Part shown: piece by piece, positions 32,672-41,990 of the stretch
How positions within the stretch are numbered: the first letter of the stretch is position 1
Layout: every line of letters starts with the position of its first letter
NCBI GenBank assembly: GCA_031180725.1
Contig: JAPSLO010000002.1
Span: forward strand, 496,001 to 560,000
Length of the DNA: 64,000 bases
Source: Roseomonas sp.
Lineage (GTDB): Bacteria; Pseudomonadota; Alphaproteobacteria; Acetobacterales; Acetobacteraceae
Direction: 5' to 3'
Notes under the pieces: generated by a model
What the model saw: only the letters and a program-made list of their open reading frames with translations
What the model was told of the DNA's origin: nothing
The model's database searches: none
Made by a program: the position numbers and the translations under genes

Positions 32672-33891
32672 CAGGCGGCCTTGGCCCGCTTCAGCAGCAG
32701 CAGCGTGCCGCCGACCGCCACCGCGGAGATCGCCGTCGCCAGGCCGAACACGGCCGGATAGCCCATCGCATCCGCGATGCGGCCCGACGCCAGGGATCCG
32801 GCCATGTAGACGATGAGCTGCGCGCAAGCGAGCACGGTGAAATCCGTACCCGGCTGGTCGGAGGAGGTGACGGCCATGAACAGGCTGTAGAGCGCGACGA
32901 TCTCCATGTAGCGGATCAACGTCTGGAAGCCCGCGGCGCCGAACAGCGGCACGAAGCCCGTCAGCACCCCCGCCGCATGCAGCGCGAATAGCAGGAAGCA
33001 CAGCGTGCGCGCGCCGCCCAGGGCCGAAAGGGTGAAGGACAGCCCCTTTCGCCGCACCATCACCGCCGCCACTGCCGAACCCGCCATGCCCGCCGTGGCG
33101 GCCGAGAGGCCGGAGATGTAGCCGATCCAGGGCAAGGGCACGCCGGCATCCACCAGGTAGGGCCCTTCCAGCGCCTTCACCAGGCCCTCGCTGGCCCGAT
33201 AGAGCAGCGCGATCCAGAGGATGTCGCGCGCCTCGCGCCGCTTCAGGAAGGCACGCAGCGTAGGCCGCGGGGCGGCGGCCAGGGGGCCGGGCGGCGCTTC
33301 CTGCATCAGGAAGGCGGCACCCAGCGGCAGCAGCGAGATGGCGGCGACGGTCAGCAGCATCACCGCCCAGCCGAAATGGTGATACAGCACCAGCCCCAGC
33401 GTGCCGCCCACCAAGACGCCTACGGCGATGGAGCCGCCCTGGATGGCATTGCCGATGCCGCGGTCCTCCGGCGGCAGGTATTTCGCCGCATAGCCATCCG
33501 TCGCGATGTCCTGCGTTGAGACCAGAAGGGAGATGACGAAGCCCACGGCCAGGATCGCGTAGACATCCGTCGGCGCCACCAGCAGCAGCGCCAGGATGCA
33601 CAGCACCGTGCCTGTCTGGGTGATCATCACCCATCCGGCGCGCTGCGCCCGGGCGAAGGGCCGCAGCCGATCCACCAGCGGCGCCCAGAGGAACTTCAGC
33701 ACCAGCGGCAGGAACAGCAGGCTGAGATTGGAAATTTCTGTGCGGGAAACGCCAGCTCCCCGCATGATGGGCGGGATGGCCGCGACGATCAGGTAGCTGG
33801 GGATCGCCTGCGCCAGATAAAGCGCGCAGAGCACCAGGAAAAGCCGCCGCCGGCCGATGCGTCGTCCGGCCATCTCCGTCGTTGCGCTCAT
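32671..33891 (-). CDS. MFS permease, RhtX/FptX (AmpG-like) type
   Basis: Inner-membrane permease of 406 residues with about twelve helices. The N-terminal YLAQAIPSYLIVAAIPPIMR and NLSLLFLPLVLKFLWAPLVD match the AmpG/RhtX/FptX branch of the major facilitator superfamily. QDIATDGYAAKYLPPEDRG is the conserved loop between helices 4 and 5. ATG 33891 (MSATTEMAG) overlaps the preceding gene by ATGA; the track's 58 extra residues are an upstream shadow. Third gene of a TonB-receptor operon with a Fur-like box, so transport of a ferric siderophore across the inner membrane is the likely role. Muropeptide transport is the main alternative. Confidence 0.85.
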   Translation of the reverse strand: MSATTEMAGRRIGRRRLFLVLCALYLAQAIPSYLIVAAIPPIMRGAGVSRTEISNLSLLFLPLVLKFLWAPLVDRLRPFARAQRAGWVMITQTGTVLCILALLLVAPTDVYAILAVGFVISLLVSTQDIATDGYAAKYLPPEDRGIGNAIQGGSIAVGVLVGGTLGLVLYHHFGWAVMLLTVAAISLLPLGAAFLMQEAPPGPLAAAPRPTLRAFLKRREARDILWIALLYRASEGLVKALEGPYLVDAGVPLPWIGYISGLSAATAGMAGSAVAAVMVRRKGLSFTLSALGGARTLCFLLFALHAAGVLTGFVPLFGAAGFQTLIRYMEIVALYSLFMAVTSSDQPGTDFTVLACAQLIVYMAGSLASGRIADAMGYPAVFGLATAISAVAVGGTLLLLKRAKAA

Positions 33892-34256
33892 CGCGGCACC
33901 GTCGCCAGGAAGGAGCGTGCCGCGGCCTCGTCGGCGAAGGCGCGCACGGGGAAGGACCAGAGCTTCCCGAACACCTCCTCGCTGCGCGCACCGGTCTCGC
34001 CGGGGCGCACCATGGCCAGGGCCCGGCAGGCGGCATTCATCTGCGCCCGCGTCGCCTTGAACCACAGCGCCTGGGCGCGCTCCCCGGCCGGAGATAACGG
34101 CTGATGGCCGGAGAAGCTGGCCAGCAGCACGAAGGGCCCGGGCTGGGCCGCGATGCGGTCCAGCGCAGCCAGATAGGCCGCCTCGTCCTCCGCTGCGCGC
34201 GGCGGCGAAAGCCGCAGCAGCACCAGGCCATCCGCGCCGATGTCCAACGTCACCAT
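33888..34256 (-). CDS. Hypothetical protein in the siderophore uptake operon
   Basis: A soluble 122-residue protein, starting MVTLDIGADGLVLLRLSPPR, with an alternating beta/alpha pattern and RAQALWFKATRAQMNAACRA in its centre. The size and pattern recall SpoIIAA/STAS-like folds, but I see no diagnostic motif. It lies 3 bp after the TonB receptor gene and overlaps the MFS gene by 4 bp, so it is tightly coupled to iron uptake. Confidence 0.72.
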   Translation of the reverse strand: MVTLDIGADGLVLLRLSPPRAAEDEAAYLAALDRIAAQPGPFVLLASFSGHQPLSPAGERAQALWFKATRAQMNAACRALAMVRPGETGARSEEVFGKLWSFPVRAFADEAAARSFLATVPR

Positions 34257-34259
34257 GGC

Positions 34260-36476
34260 TCAGAAGGTGATCCGGTAGCCGAGAGTGATGGTGCGGCCCA
34301 GCCCTTCCACCGGCAGGTTGCGGACCGCGGTGGCCGTGGGGTTCTGGTAGGCGGCATCGAACAGATTCTCCACCGCGAAATAGGCCTGGCCGCCGCCGAC
34401 GGGCGTCGCGGCGCTGAGGTTCATTGTGGCCCCCTGCGCGATCTTGTGGCGCGTGCCGCGGGTGTCGATGGTCTCGTTGCGGCCGCTGAAGGCCACGCCC
34501 TCCACACGCACCACCGTGCCGCCATCGAAGCTGTAGGTGCCGCTGAGCGCGCCGCGCCAGGGGCTGGGAATGCGGTTGTTGGGCAGGGCGGAATCCAGCT
34601 TGCCATCGCCGTTGGAATCGTAGCGCCCTTCGCGCCAGGTGAGCATGCCACCGAGGCGCAGCCGGGGGGTCAGCGCATAATCCGCGGTCGCTTCAACGCC
34701 GTAGATCAGCTCCTTTTGCTGGCTGATGCGGTTGGTGGTGGGGTCGAAGGTGACGCCCTCATCCGAGGTGCTGACATAGCCGACCAGGCCTGCATTCAGC
34801 TCGGCGCCACGGTGCCGCAGGCCGAGTTCGTAGGTGTCCACAAGCTGCGCCTCCGGCCCGATCATGGCGTAGGAGACGCTGGCGCCGGCAGGCAGGCAGT
34901 TGGGGCGCGTGACCGGGCAGGCATAGGCCGTGCTGAGCCCCGCGCGGCGCGTGAAGGAGCCGACATCGGGCAGCGAGAAGCCCTGGCTCCAGCCTCCATA
35001 GATCTCGTCCTCCGGCGTCAGCTGGATGGTCGCGCCGAGATTGTAGGTGACGGCATCGTAGCTGAAGTTGCCGCCGGTGACGGCAAGGGCCGGCAGCACG
35101 AAGCCGCTGGTGGCGCTGGTACCGAAGAAGGCGGTGGGCCGGGTGTAGTCGTCCACCTCCAGGTCGAAGCGCTCGTAGCGCAGGCCGCCGCGCAGGGTCA
35201 GCCTTTCCCCCAGGGGAAGCTGAAGCTGGCCGAAGCCGGCATAGTTGGTCTGGCGTAGCGGCGTGAACACATGCCGCCCGTCGATCAGCTCCTGCTGGGT
35301 GCGTTCACGCCCGATATCCCCGCCCCAGGTCAGCAGTAGCCCGTCCAGCAGGCCCGCAAGCGGCGTATCCACCGTTGCGTTCAGGCCGGTCCGCTGCGAG
35401 TGCAGCACGGTCTGGTTCGCGGGGGAGGTCGGCGCGGCCGGGTTCCCGGAATAGTACACCACGCTGTTCGCCGGATAGCTGTAGCGCGAATAGCTGAAGC
35501 GCTTGGTGATGTCATTGTGGAAGCCGACCAGGGAGAGCCGGCCCAGGGCGAAGTCGGTGTCGGTATAGCGCGCCGAGAAGGAGGCACTGCGCTCGCTGAC
35601 CGTGTTGCCCGTGTAGGCGGTGCTGAAGTCAGGGCTGGCACGCGGCGCGGTGTACAGGGTCAGCCAGCTCGGATCCTGCTCCAGCCCGATCAGGATGGCG
35701 CTCAGCTCGACACGGCGCGCGGCATCAATGTCGTAGCCGAGGCGGCCCGTGAGGTTGCCGAAGCGCGTGCGATCGCCACCGCCCTGGCCAAGCAGCGCGT
35801 CCGACGGCATTTCGCGCCCGGCGCCGTCATAGGTGACGTTGGTCTGGCGGCCCGTGGCGGTCAGGGCGAAATCGAAGCCGCCTTCGGTACGGCCGCTGGC
35901 TCCCAGCGAGAGCTGCGGCTGCAGCGAGCGGCCGGGATTGGCGGTGAAGGCCCGCAACGAGGTATCCACAGTGAAGCGCAGGCCCGGTTCCGTGCCGCGG
36001 CGGGTGATCAGGTTGATCGTGCCGCCCGTTGCGCCGGCGCCGTAGAGGCTGGACGCGCCGGCGACCGTCTCGACGCGCTCGATCGCGTTCAGGTCGATCA
36101 GCGCCAGGATGCGCGAGACATCGCGCAGCGGCGTGTTAAGCGGCACGCCATCCAGCAGCACCAGCACCTCGCGGCCGCGGAAGGTCTCGGAGGCGCCGGA
36201 TATGGTCTCGGTGGTCTGGGAGAAGCCCGGCACCAGGCGCGCGATGGCATTGGCGGCATTGTTGCCCAGGAAGAGCTGCCGCTCGATTTCCTCGCGCCCG
36301 ATCACCTGCACGGTCTGCGGCACCTGCTCGATGGGACGGGGTGCACGGGTGGCCGTCACCGTGACTTCGCCAAGCGCGGTGGCCGGTGGGGTCACATCGC
36401 TACCCTGGGCCAGGGCGGCCGGCGCGAGGAGGACGGACAGGGCAAGCGCAGCAGGCGTGGCGCATCGGCGAGACAT
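34260..36476 (-). CDS. TonB-dependent outer-membrane receptor (ferric siderophore type)
   Basis: Outer-membrane gated barrel of 738 residues. A Sec signal (ALALSVLLAPAALAQ) is followed by a TonB-box-like GEVTVTATRAPR. The plug domain (about 50-160) has REVLVLLDGVPLNTPLRDVS and ASSLYGAGATGGTINLITRR. A 22-strand barrel ends in the aromatic signature LGRTITLGYRITF. LYGAGATGGTINLITRRG is typical of siderophore receptors. First gene of a three-gene operon; a Fur-like palindrome lies about 34 bp upstream of the ATG. The exact siderophore cannot be read. Confidence 0.95.
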   Translation of the reverse strand: MSRRCATPAALALSVLLAPAALAQGSDVTPPATALGEVTVTATRAPRPIEQVPQTVQVIGREEIERQLFLGNNAANAIARLVPGFSQTTETISGASETFRGREVLVLLDGVPLNTPLRDVSRILALIDLNAIERVETVAGASSLYGAGATGGTINLITRRGTEPGLRFTVDTSLRAFTANPGRSLQPQLSLGASGRTEGGFDFALTATGRQTNVTYDGAGREMPSDALLGQGGGDRTRFGNLTGRLGYDIDAARRVELSAILIGLEQDPSWLTLYTAPRASPDFSTAYTGNTVSERSASFSARYTDTDFALGRLSLVGFHNDITKRFSYSRYSYPANSVVYYSGNPAAPTSPANQTVLHSQRTGLNATVDTPLAGLLDGLLLTWGGDIGRERTQQELIDGRHVFTPLRQTNYAGFGQLQLPLGERLTLRGGLRYERFDLEVDDYTRPTAFFGTSATSGFVLPALAVTGGNFSYDAVTYNLGATIQLTPEDEIYGGWSQGFSLPDVGSFTRRAGLSTAYACPVTRPNCLPAGASVSYAMIGPEAQLVDTYELGLRHRGAELNAGLVGYVSTSDEGVTFDPTTNRISQQKELIYGVEATADYALTPRLRLGGMLTWREGRYDSNGDGKLDSALPNNRIPSPWRGALSGTYSFDGGTVVRVEGVAFSGRNETIDTRGTRHKIAQGATMNLSAATPVGGGQAYFAVENLFDAAYQNPTATAVRNLPVEGLGRTITLGYRITF

Positions 36477-36502
36477 CTGGACATTTTCCCGGTGGCAGTT
36501 AT

Positions 36503-36532
36503 TTGATAATGCGAATCAATCGCATTTATCAA
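36503..36532. promoter_or_regulatory. Fur/Mur-like iron box upstream of the TonB receptor
   Basis: TTGATAATGCGA-ATCAA-TCGCATTTATCAA is an extended imperfect palindrome. Its core TGCGAATCAATCGCA (36510-36524) resembles the alphaproteobacterial Fur consensus TGC-AAT-ATT-GCA. It is A/T-rich in a GC-rich genome and overlaps the expected promoter of the siderophore operon. Confidence 0.7.
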
Positions 36533-37000
36533 GGGTAGGAGCACCACGGCTGTTGCCGACCGCGAGGATGAGGAAAGCCCCTCTCGCCCGGAGCGCATGG
36601 ATGCGAACCGCGCCACCTCCGCGATGGCCGGAGCTGGCCGGCCCAGCCCTGCCCTCTGGCGTCACCTCTTCGAGCTGTCGGGCGGCCAGGCGGCTGCTGT
36701 TGGGGCCTGCGGGCAGTGAGCCGCGTCCCGGCGATGAAGGCATGGCTGGCGGTCAAGCTGCTCAAATGCAGTCTCGGCAGCATCCGACGGTCCCCGACAA
36801 TCACTGAGGAGATTGCGATACGCCGAACGGTGCTGCGCGCGTGCGCCAGGCCGCTGTCAGAGAAGGTCAGCGGAAGCCCGGAAGACGCCGAGGCCTGGAG
36901 CCGCAGGATGCGCGCGCATCCAGCCTTGACAGGCCGGAGACTGCTCCGCATCCGTCACCCCCGGGCGGGCGCGGTGCCCGTGCGGGAACCGGGACGCCTC
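36533..37000. other. Gene-free gap between the receptor and tetR
   Basis: About 470 bp of divergent spacing. ORFs in it, including the track's 95-residue N-terminal extension of tetR and a 140-residue minus-strand frame, lack starts with ribosome binding sites and family motifs. A decayed gene is possible but I cannot name it. Confidence 0.35.
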
Positions 37001-37627
37001 ATGGAAGACCTCAGCGAAGTGCTCGCATTGGGCGATCCGGAGAACCCGCCGCCGGAACGCATGATGCAGATCCTTGTCGCGGCCTCGCGGCTCTTCGCCA
37101 CCAAGGGCTTCGATGGCACCTCGATGCGCGACATCGCGCAGGAATGCGGGATCTCCAAGGCGACGCTGTACCACTACTTCCCGGACAAGGATTCCATCAT
37201 CCGCCCGATGGTGATGGGCACCACCCGTTCCATCTACGCCCATGTCGCCGCGCATGACGATCCCGGCAGGCCGCCACTGGAGCGCCTGCGGACCTTCATG
37301 GTGGAGACGGCGGTCTTCTTCGAGCGCTTCCGCTGGGCCTGGATCGCCGGGTCGGCCATCTTCTGGAACGACCCCCAGGTGCGGCGGCGCAAGCAGCGGC
37401 TGGAATGGCGCGACCGCTACGAGGCGCTGCTGCGCGAGATCATCAGCGCCGGCATCGCGCGCGGCGACATCTGCCAGATGGATGTGGCCCTGGCCGGGCG
37501 GCTGGTGGTCAGCGCGCTGAACTGGCTGCCGCGCTGGTACAACCCCGCCGGCCCGATGAAGGCGCCGGACATCGTGGGCCAGTTCTACGACATGCTGGTC
37601 TCCGGCTTCGCGCCCCGGAAGGATTGA
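37001..37627 (+). CDS. TetR-family transcriptional regulator
   Basis: Repressor of 208 residues. The N-terminal helix-turn-helix (about 20-66) reads QILVAASRLFATKGFDGTSM, then RDIAQECGISKATLYHYFPD and KDSII, a classic TetR pattern. The ligand domain has FFERFRWAWIAGSAIFWNDP. ATG 37001 was chosen because the homologous part begins there; the track's 95 upstream residues are not TetR-like. It is tail-to-tail with the acyl-CoA synthetase of the neighbouring CoA operon with no bases between stops. Three matching palindromes at nearby promoters are its likely operators, so a short acyl-CoA or related acid is a plausible ligand. Confidence 0.93.
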   Translation: MEDLSEVLALGDPENPPPERMMQILVAASRLFATKGFDGTSMRDIAQECGISKATLYHYFPDKDSIIRPMVMGTTRSIYAHVAAHDDPGRPPLERLRTFMVETAVFFERFRWAWIAGSAIFWNDPQVRRRKQRLEWRDRYEALLREIISAGIARGDICQMDVALAGRLVVSALNWLPRWYNPAGPMKAPDIVGQFYDMLVSGFAPRKD

Positions 37628-39709
37628 TCAGCCGCGCCAGGTCACCAGTGCATCCAGCGCGAAGGCGCCATCCTGTCGCACCAGGAAGGGGTTCACTTCG
37701 ATCGCCTCCAGCCGGTCCTGATGCGCGGCGGCGAAGGCCGAGAGCCGGCACAGCGCCTCCACCACCGCGGCCTTGTCGAGCGGGGGCGCGCCACGGAAGC
37801 CCTCCAGCAGCCGCGCCCCGCGCACCGAGGCCACCAGCCGTTCCGCCGCCGCCCGGGACAGCGGAGCGGAGGCAAAGGCGACATCGCCGAACAGTTCCAC
37901 CGAAACGCCGCCCAGCCCGAACATCACCATCGGGCCGAAGACCGGGTCGCGCTTCACGCCCAGGATCGTCTCCACCCCGCCGCGCAGCATCGGCGCAACC
38001 AGCACGCCTTGAAGCCGCGCATCAGGCCGGGCAGCGCGGGCGCGTGCCATCAACGTCTCAAATCCCTCGGCCGCGGCCAGCGGCCCGCTGATGCCGAGCA
38101 GCACGCCGCCGATCTCCGTCTTGTGCGGAATATCCGCCGACAGGATCTTCAGGACCACCTCGCCACCCAAGGCTGCAGCCGCATCGGCGGCCTCGGCAGC
38201 GGTGCGACAAACACGTTCAGGCGGCACCGGCAGGCCGGCCTGGCGCAGCAGCGCCTTCGCCGCCGCCTCATCATTCGCGTCCTTGACAAGAATGGGTTGT
38301 TCCGGAGCGACCTCCGGGCGCGGTTGCGGCGCCGCCTGCAGGGCGCGCAGCCCGGCCGCGCCGGCCAAGGCGCGCATCGCACGGCTCGGATCCTCGAAGA
38401 CCGGTACGCCGATCGCCTCCAGCGGCAGCCGGATCTCGTCCACATGCGTCATCACCGCGATGAGGAGGAGGTCCGGGAAGCGGCGGCGTAGTTCCGCCAT
38501 GCTTTCCTGCAGCGGCGGGAAGCGTTCCAGGTTGCGGCCGATATGCGCCAGGTAGAAGCAGAGTGCGCCAAGCTCGCCGCCTTCCACCATCGCCACGCCA
38601 GCGGGGCCGAACAGATGCAGCCGGCCGCCCACATTGGCCGTTGTATCCACCGGATTGCACCCGACGGCCGCCGGCAGTACCGCCCTGATCTGCGCCAAGG
38701 CCTCCTGCGGCAGCGGCGGCACCTGAAGCCCGCCCTGCACCGCCGCATCGGCCATCAGCACGCCGATGCCGCCGGAGACGCTGAGCACGCCAATCCGCTC
38801 CGAGGCCGGCTGCGGCCCGGTGGCGCAGACATAGGCGATGTCGATCATCTCTTCGATCGAGGCAGCGCGCCAGGCGCCGCATTCGCGCAGCACCACATCC
38901 ACCAGCCGGTCCTCGACGGCCAGCGAGCCGGTATGCGTGGCCGCCGCGGCGGCGCCGGCTTCCGTGCTGCCGACCTTCATCATGATCACCGGCTTGCCCA
39001 CGGCGGCGGCCTTCAGCAGCGCGCGGCGCAGGGCCTCGCCATCCCCGCAGCCTTCCAGGGAAGCGCAGATCACCTGCGTGCCCGGATCCTCCGCCAGGTA
39101 GTCGATCGCCGCCGCCACGTCGATGTCGGCTTCGTTGCCGGTCGCAATGGCGCGGCTGATGCCAAGGCCGCGGAAGCTGGCCACCGCATAGATGTGCGAG
39201 CCGAAAGCACCACTCTGCGAGGCCACGCCCACCTTGCCCGGCGGTGGCACCGCCGTGGCGAGCAGGCTGGAGAAGGTGCCGTAGAAGCTATCCGGCGGGC
39301 TGATGCTGCCCAGCGCATTCGGCCCGGTGATGCGCATGCCGGCGCCGCGCGCGATCGCCACCACGCGCTCCTGCAGAACGATCCCCTCCCCGCCTTCCTC
39401 GGCAAAGCCGGAGGAAAGGATCTGCACATTGCGCACGCCCCTGGCGGCGCAATCCTCCAGCGCGGCGGGCACGGCCGCAGCCGGCAGCACGATCAGGGCG
39501 CAATCCGGCACCTCCGGCAAGTCGCGCACCGAGGACCAGGCCGGCAGCCCCTGCACCGGGCGGCCGCTGACATTCACCGGATAGATGCGGCCCTTGAAGC
39601 CGAGTTCCTTGATGTGGAACAGCGTGCGCCCGCCCAGCTTCTCGGGGTCGCCCGAAGCGCCGACCACCGCGACGGAGCGCGGCCGGAACATCCTTTCCAG
39701 CGGGTGCAT
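37628..39709 (-). CDS. NDP-forming acyl-CoA synthetase (acetyl-CoA ligase family)
   Basis: Fused alpha-beta acyl-CoA ligase of the ADP-forming family, 693 residues. The CoA-binding domain comes first (RPRSVAVVGASGDPEKLGGR), then the ligase domain with SQSGAFGS and the IMMKVGSTEAGAAAAATHTG loop holding the phospho-His region. A C-terminal ATP-grasp domain follows (about 485-693; GGEVVLKILSADIPHKTEIG, and EAIEVNPFLVRQDG). ATG 39709 forms TGATG with the preceding stop; the track's extra residue is a TTG. Last gene of the ECH-ACAD-ACAD operon, so it probably makes the acyl-CoA that the dehydrogenases use. Confidence 0.93.
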   Translation of the reverse strand: MHPLERMFRPRSVAVVGASGDPEKLGGRTLFHIKELGFKGRIYPVNVSGRPVQGLPAWSSVRDLPEVPDCALIVLPAAAVPAALEDCAARGVRNVQILSSGFAEEGGEGIVLQERVVAIARGAGMRITGPNALGSISPPDSFYGTFSSLLATAVPPPGKVGVASQSGAFGSHIYAVASFRGLGISRAIATGNEADIDVAAAIDYLAEDPGTQVICASLEGCGDGEALRRALLKAAAVGKPVIMMKVGSTEAGAAAAATHTGSLAVEDRLVDVVLRECGAWRAASIEEMIDIAYVCATGPQPASERIGVLSVSGGIGVLMADAAVQGGLQVPPLPQEALAQIRAVLPAAVGCNPVDTTANVGGRLHLFGPAGVAMVEGGELGALCFYLAHIGRNLERFPPLQESMAELRRRFPDLLLIAVMTHVDEIRLPLEAIGVPVFEDPSRAMRALAGAAGLRALQAAPQPRPEVAPEQPILVKDANDEAAAKALLRQAGLPVPPERVCRTAAEAADAAAALGGEVVLKILSADIPHKTEIGGVLLGISGPLAAAEGFETLMARARAARPDARLQGVLVAPMLRGGVETILGVKRDPVFGPMVMFGLGGVSVELFGDVAFASAPLSRAAAERLVASVRGARLLEGFRGAPPLDKAAVVEALCRLSAFAAAHQDRLEAIEVNPFLVRQDGAFALDALVTWRG

Positions 39710-40800
39710 CAATGCCTCTTCGCGGCCAGCAGGCGCCGCGCATGGAAGAAGCGGTCGCCATAGTCATACTCGGCCATGATCAGCCGGCGCGCCAGGCGCG
39801 TGGCCGGCAGGCCATCGGTCAGACCCATGCCGCCGTGGCACTGGATGGCGGCCTCGGCAATGCTGCGCCCGGCATGGCCCAGCCGGAGCTTGGCGAAGGC
39901 GACGCTGCGCCACGCATCGCGATCCGCCTGCTCCACCGCTTTCAGCGCGGCGCCAACCAGGCCGCGCAGCGTCTCGTACTCGACATACATCTCCGCCACG
40001 CGGTGGCGCAGCGCCTGATTCGTGCCCAGCGGCGCGCCGAACTGCACCCGCGTGGAGAGATGGGCAATGGTCTGCTCGATGAGCGCGCCGGCGGCCTCGG
40101 TCGCCTCGACGCAGGTCAGCACGGCGCCCAGGTCGCGCGCCTCCTCGGCGCGCCGCTCCACCTCCTCGCCGCGCGCCAAGACGGCGTCGGACGGGATGGG
40201 AACGGAGTCGAAGGACCAGTCCCCCGCCAAACGTCGGTCGATGCGCTGCGCCACCACGCAGCTGATGCCGCGGGTCGTGGAAGGCAGTAGCAGAAGCCGA
40301 TCATCCAGCACGATCAGCAGATGGGTCGGATCGGGCGGCATCTCCGCCCCGGCCACCTGGCCGGAAAGCCTGAGCGTGCCATTGTTCCCCGCCAGCCGGA
40401 GCGGTGGCGCATCCGGATCCGTGGCGGCGCCCGGCAGGATGGCGCAGATGCGCGCCGCGCCCGCGGCCGTTTCGGCCAGCAGCGGATGCCCCGGCACGGC
40501 GCCCAGCAGGTGCGGCACTACCGCACAGGCCGCGGCGAGGGGCAGCGGCAGCGCCGCCCGGCCCGCTCCGCCTGCCAATGCCGCAAGGTCCGAGAAGCTG
40601 CCGCCTGCGCCGCCGTCCTCCTCGGCCAGGATGGTGGCCGGCCAGCCCAACTCGACGACCTGTGCCCAGCACTGGGCCAGGAAAGCGGCCTCGGCCGCGG
40701 CGTCGGGACGTTGTGCCAGGCCGGCATCGGCCTCGGCTGCGATGCGGCTGGCCTGGTCGAAGGCATCGCCGGCGACGAGTGGCGTGGCGGTGAAGGGCAT
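39709..40800 (-). CDS. Acyl-CoA dehydrogenase family protein (small partner)
   Basis: FAD-dependent acyl-CoA dehydrogenase of 363 residues. ATG 40800 (MPFTATPLVAGDAF) follows GAGCAGG; the longer track start overlaps the previous gene and is not used. An N-terminal helical domain contains AEEDGGAGGSFSDLAALAGG. The C-terminal helical domain has RVQFGAPLGTNQALRHRVAE and IQCHGGMGLTDGLPATRL. The central segment is less conserved than usual, typical of the smaller member of paired ACAD heteromers such as steroid or long-side-chain dehydrogenases. It lies 5 bp downstream of the larger ACAD, supporting a heteromeric enzyme. Confidence 0.9.
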   Translation of the reverse strand: MPFTATPLVAGDAFDQASRIAAEADAGLAQRPDAAAEAAFLAQCWAQVVELGWPATILAEEDGGAGGSFSDLAALAGGAGRAALPLPLAAACAVVPHLLGAVPGHPLLAETAAGAARICAILPGAATDPDAPPLRLAGNNGTLRLSGQVAGAEMPPDPTHLLIVLDDRLLLLPSTTRGISCVVAQRIDRRLAGDWSFDSVPIPSDAVLARGEEVERRAEEARDLGAVLTCVEATEAAGALIEQTIAHLSTRVQFGAPLGTNQALRHRVAEMYVEYETLRGLVGAALKAVEQADRDAWRSVAFAKLRLGHAGRSIAEAAIQCHGGMGLTDGLPATRLARRLIMAEYDYGDRFFHARRLLAAKRH

Positions 40801-40805
40801 CCTGC

Positions 40806-41984
40806 TCAGAACCCGAAAAGCTGCCTGGCGATGACGTTCTTCTGCACCTCGCTGCTGCCGCCATAGATCGTGCGCACGCGGCCATAGAGGTAGTTCTGCA
40901 CCCATTCGATGCCGGGCGCCTCGGCATTCGGGCCGCCGGCATCCACGCGGCGGAAGCGCGGGGCCAGCCTTTCCCCCACCACATCCAGCGCCACATCCGA
41001 AACGCGCTGCATCGCATGGCTGGTGGACAGCTTCAGCACCGAGGGCAGCAGCCCGAGCGGACGGCCATCCATGACGGCGGCGATGGCTTCCTGGCCCAGT
41101 GCCTGGGCGCCGAGAAGCTCCGCCTCCGCAGCCAGAAGACGTTGGTCCAGCATCTCCCGCTTCAGCCGGTCCGCCTCGCCGTTCAGCTCGGCCGCCACCA
41201 GGTCGCGCGTGCGACCGAGGTTCTTCAGGATCGGCGCCACATTCGCGCCGCCCAGCCTCTCCCTGTCCAGCAGGAACTTGCCGTAGGTCCAGCCCTGCCC
41301 CTCCTCGCCCACGCGGTTGGCGACTGGCACGCGGACATTGTCCAGGAACACCTCGTTCACATGATGCCAGCCGTCGATGGTCGCGATCGGCCGGATGGTG
41401 ATGCCCGGCGTATCGAGCGGGATCAGCAGCAGCGAGATGCCCTGCTGCTTCTTCGCTTCCTTCGAGGTGCGGACAAGGGTGTACATCCAGTCCGCCTCAT
41501 GCGCGTGGGAGGTCCAGGTCTTCTGTCCCTCCACTACATACTCATCACCCTCCCGCCGCGCCGTGGTGCGCAGCGAGGCAAGGTCGGAGCCCGCCCCGGG
41601 TTCGGAATAGCCCTGGCACCACCAGACGGAGCCATCAAGGATGCCGGGCAGGAAGCGGCGCTTCTGTTCCTCGCTGCCGAAGGCGATGATCACCGGGCCG
41701 ATATGCCGCAGCCCGTGATGGTACTGCGGCGGGCAGTCGCATTCCGCCATCACCTCGTCGAAGATGTGGCGCTGCCGGTGGTCCCAGCCTGTGCCGCCAT
41801 ATTCCTTCGGCCAGCCCGGCGCGCCCCAGCCATGTTCGAAGAGGATGCGCTGCCAGGGCGCCCACACCTTTCGCGAAAGCTTGCGGGATTCGGCAACCAG
41901 CCGGCGGAATTCGGGCGGGCAGCGGGTCAGCGCGAATTCCGTCACCTCGCGCCGGAAGGCGTCGTAGTCGATAGCCTCGGCCAT
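40806..41984 (-). CDS. Acyl-CoA dehydrogenase (large partner)
   Basis: FAD-dependent acyl-CoA dehydrogenase of 392 residues. GWGAPGWPKEYGGTGWDHRQ, the flavin-binding WCQGYSEPGAGSDLASLRTT and GQKTWTSHAHEADWMYTLVR are clear, and the C-terminus has the GGSSEVQKNVIARQLFGF ending. It precedes the smaller ACAD and follows an enoyl-CoA hydratase, so the operon covers alpha,beta-dehydrogenation and hydration of a CoA thioester. Such pairs often act on terpenoid, steroid or branched acids; the substrate here is unknown. Confidence 0.95.
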   Translation of the reverse strand: MAEAIDYDAFRREVTEFALTRCPPEFRRLVAESRKLSRKVWAPWQRILFEHGWGAPGWPKEYGGTGWDHRQRHIFDEVMAECDCPPQYHHGLRHIGPVIIAFGSEEQKRRFLPGILDGSVWWCQGYSEPGAGSDLASLRTTARREGDEYVVEGQKTWTSHAHEADWMYTLVRTSKEAKKQQGISLLLIPLDTPGITIRPIATIDGWHHVNEVFLDNVRVPVANRVGEEGQGWTYGKFLLDRERLGGANVAPILKNLGRTRDLVAAELNGEADRLKREMLDQRLLAAEAELLGAQALGQEAIAAVMDGRPLGLLPSVLKLSTSHAMQRVSDVALDVVGERLAPRFRRVDAGGPNAEAPGIEWVQNYLYGRVRTIYGGSSEVQKNVIARQLFGF

Positions 41985-41990
41985 GGCGGC

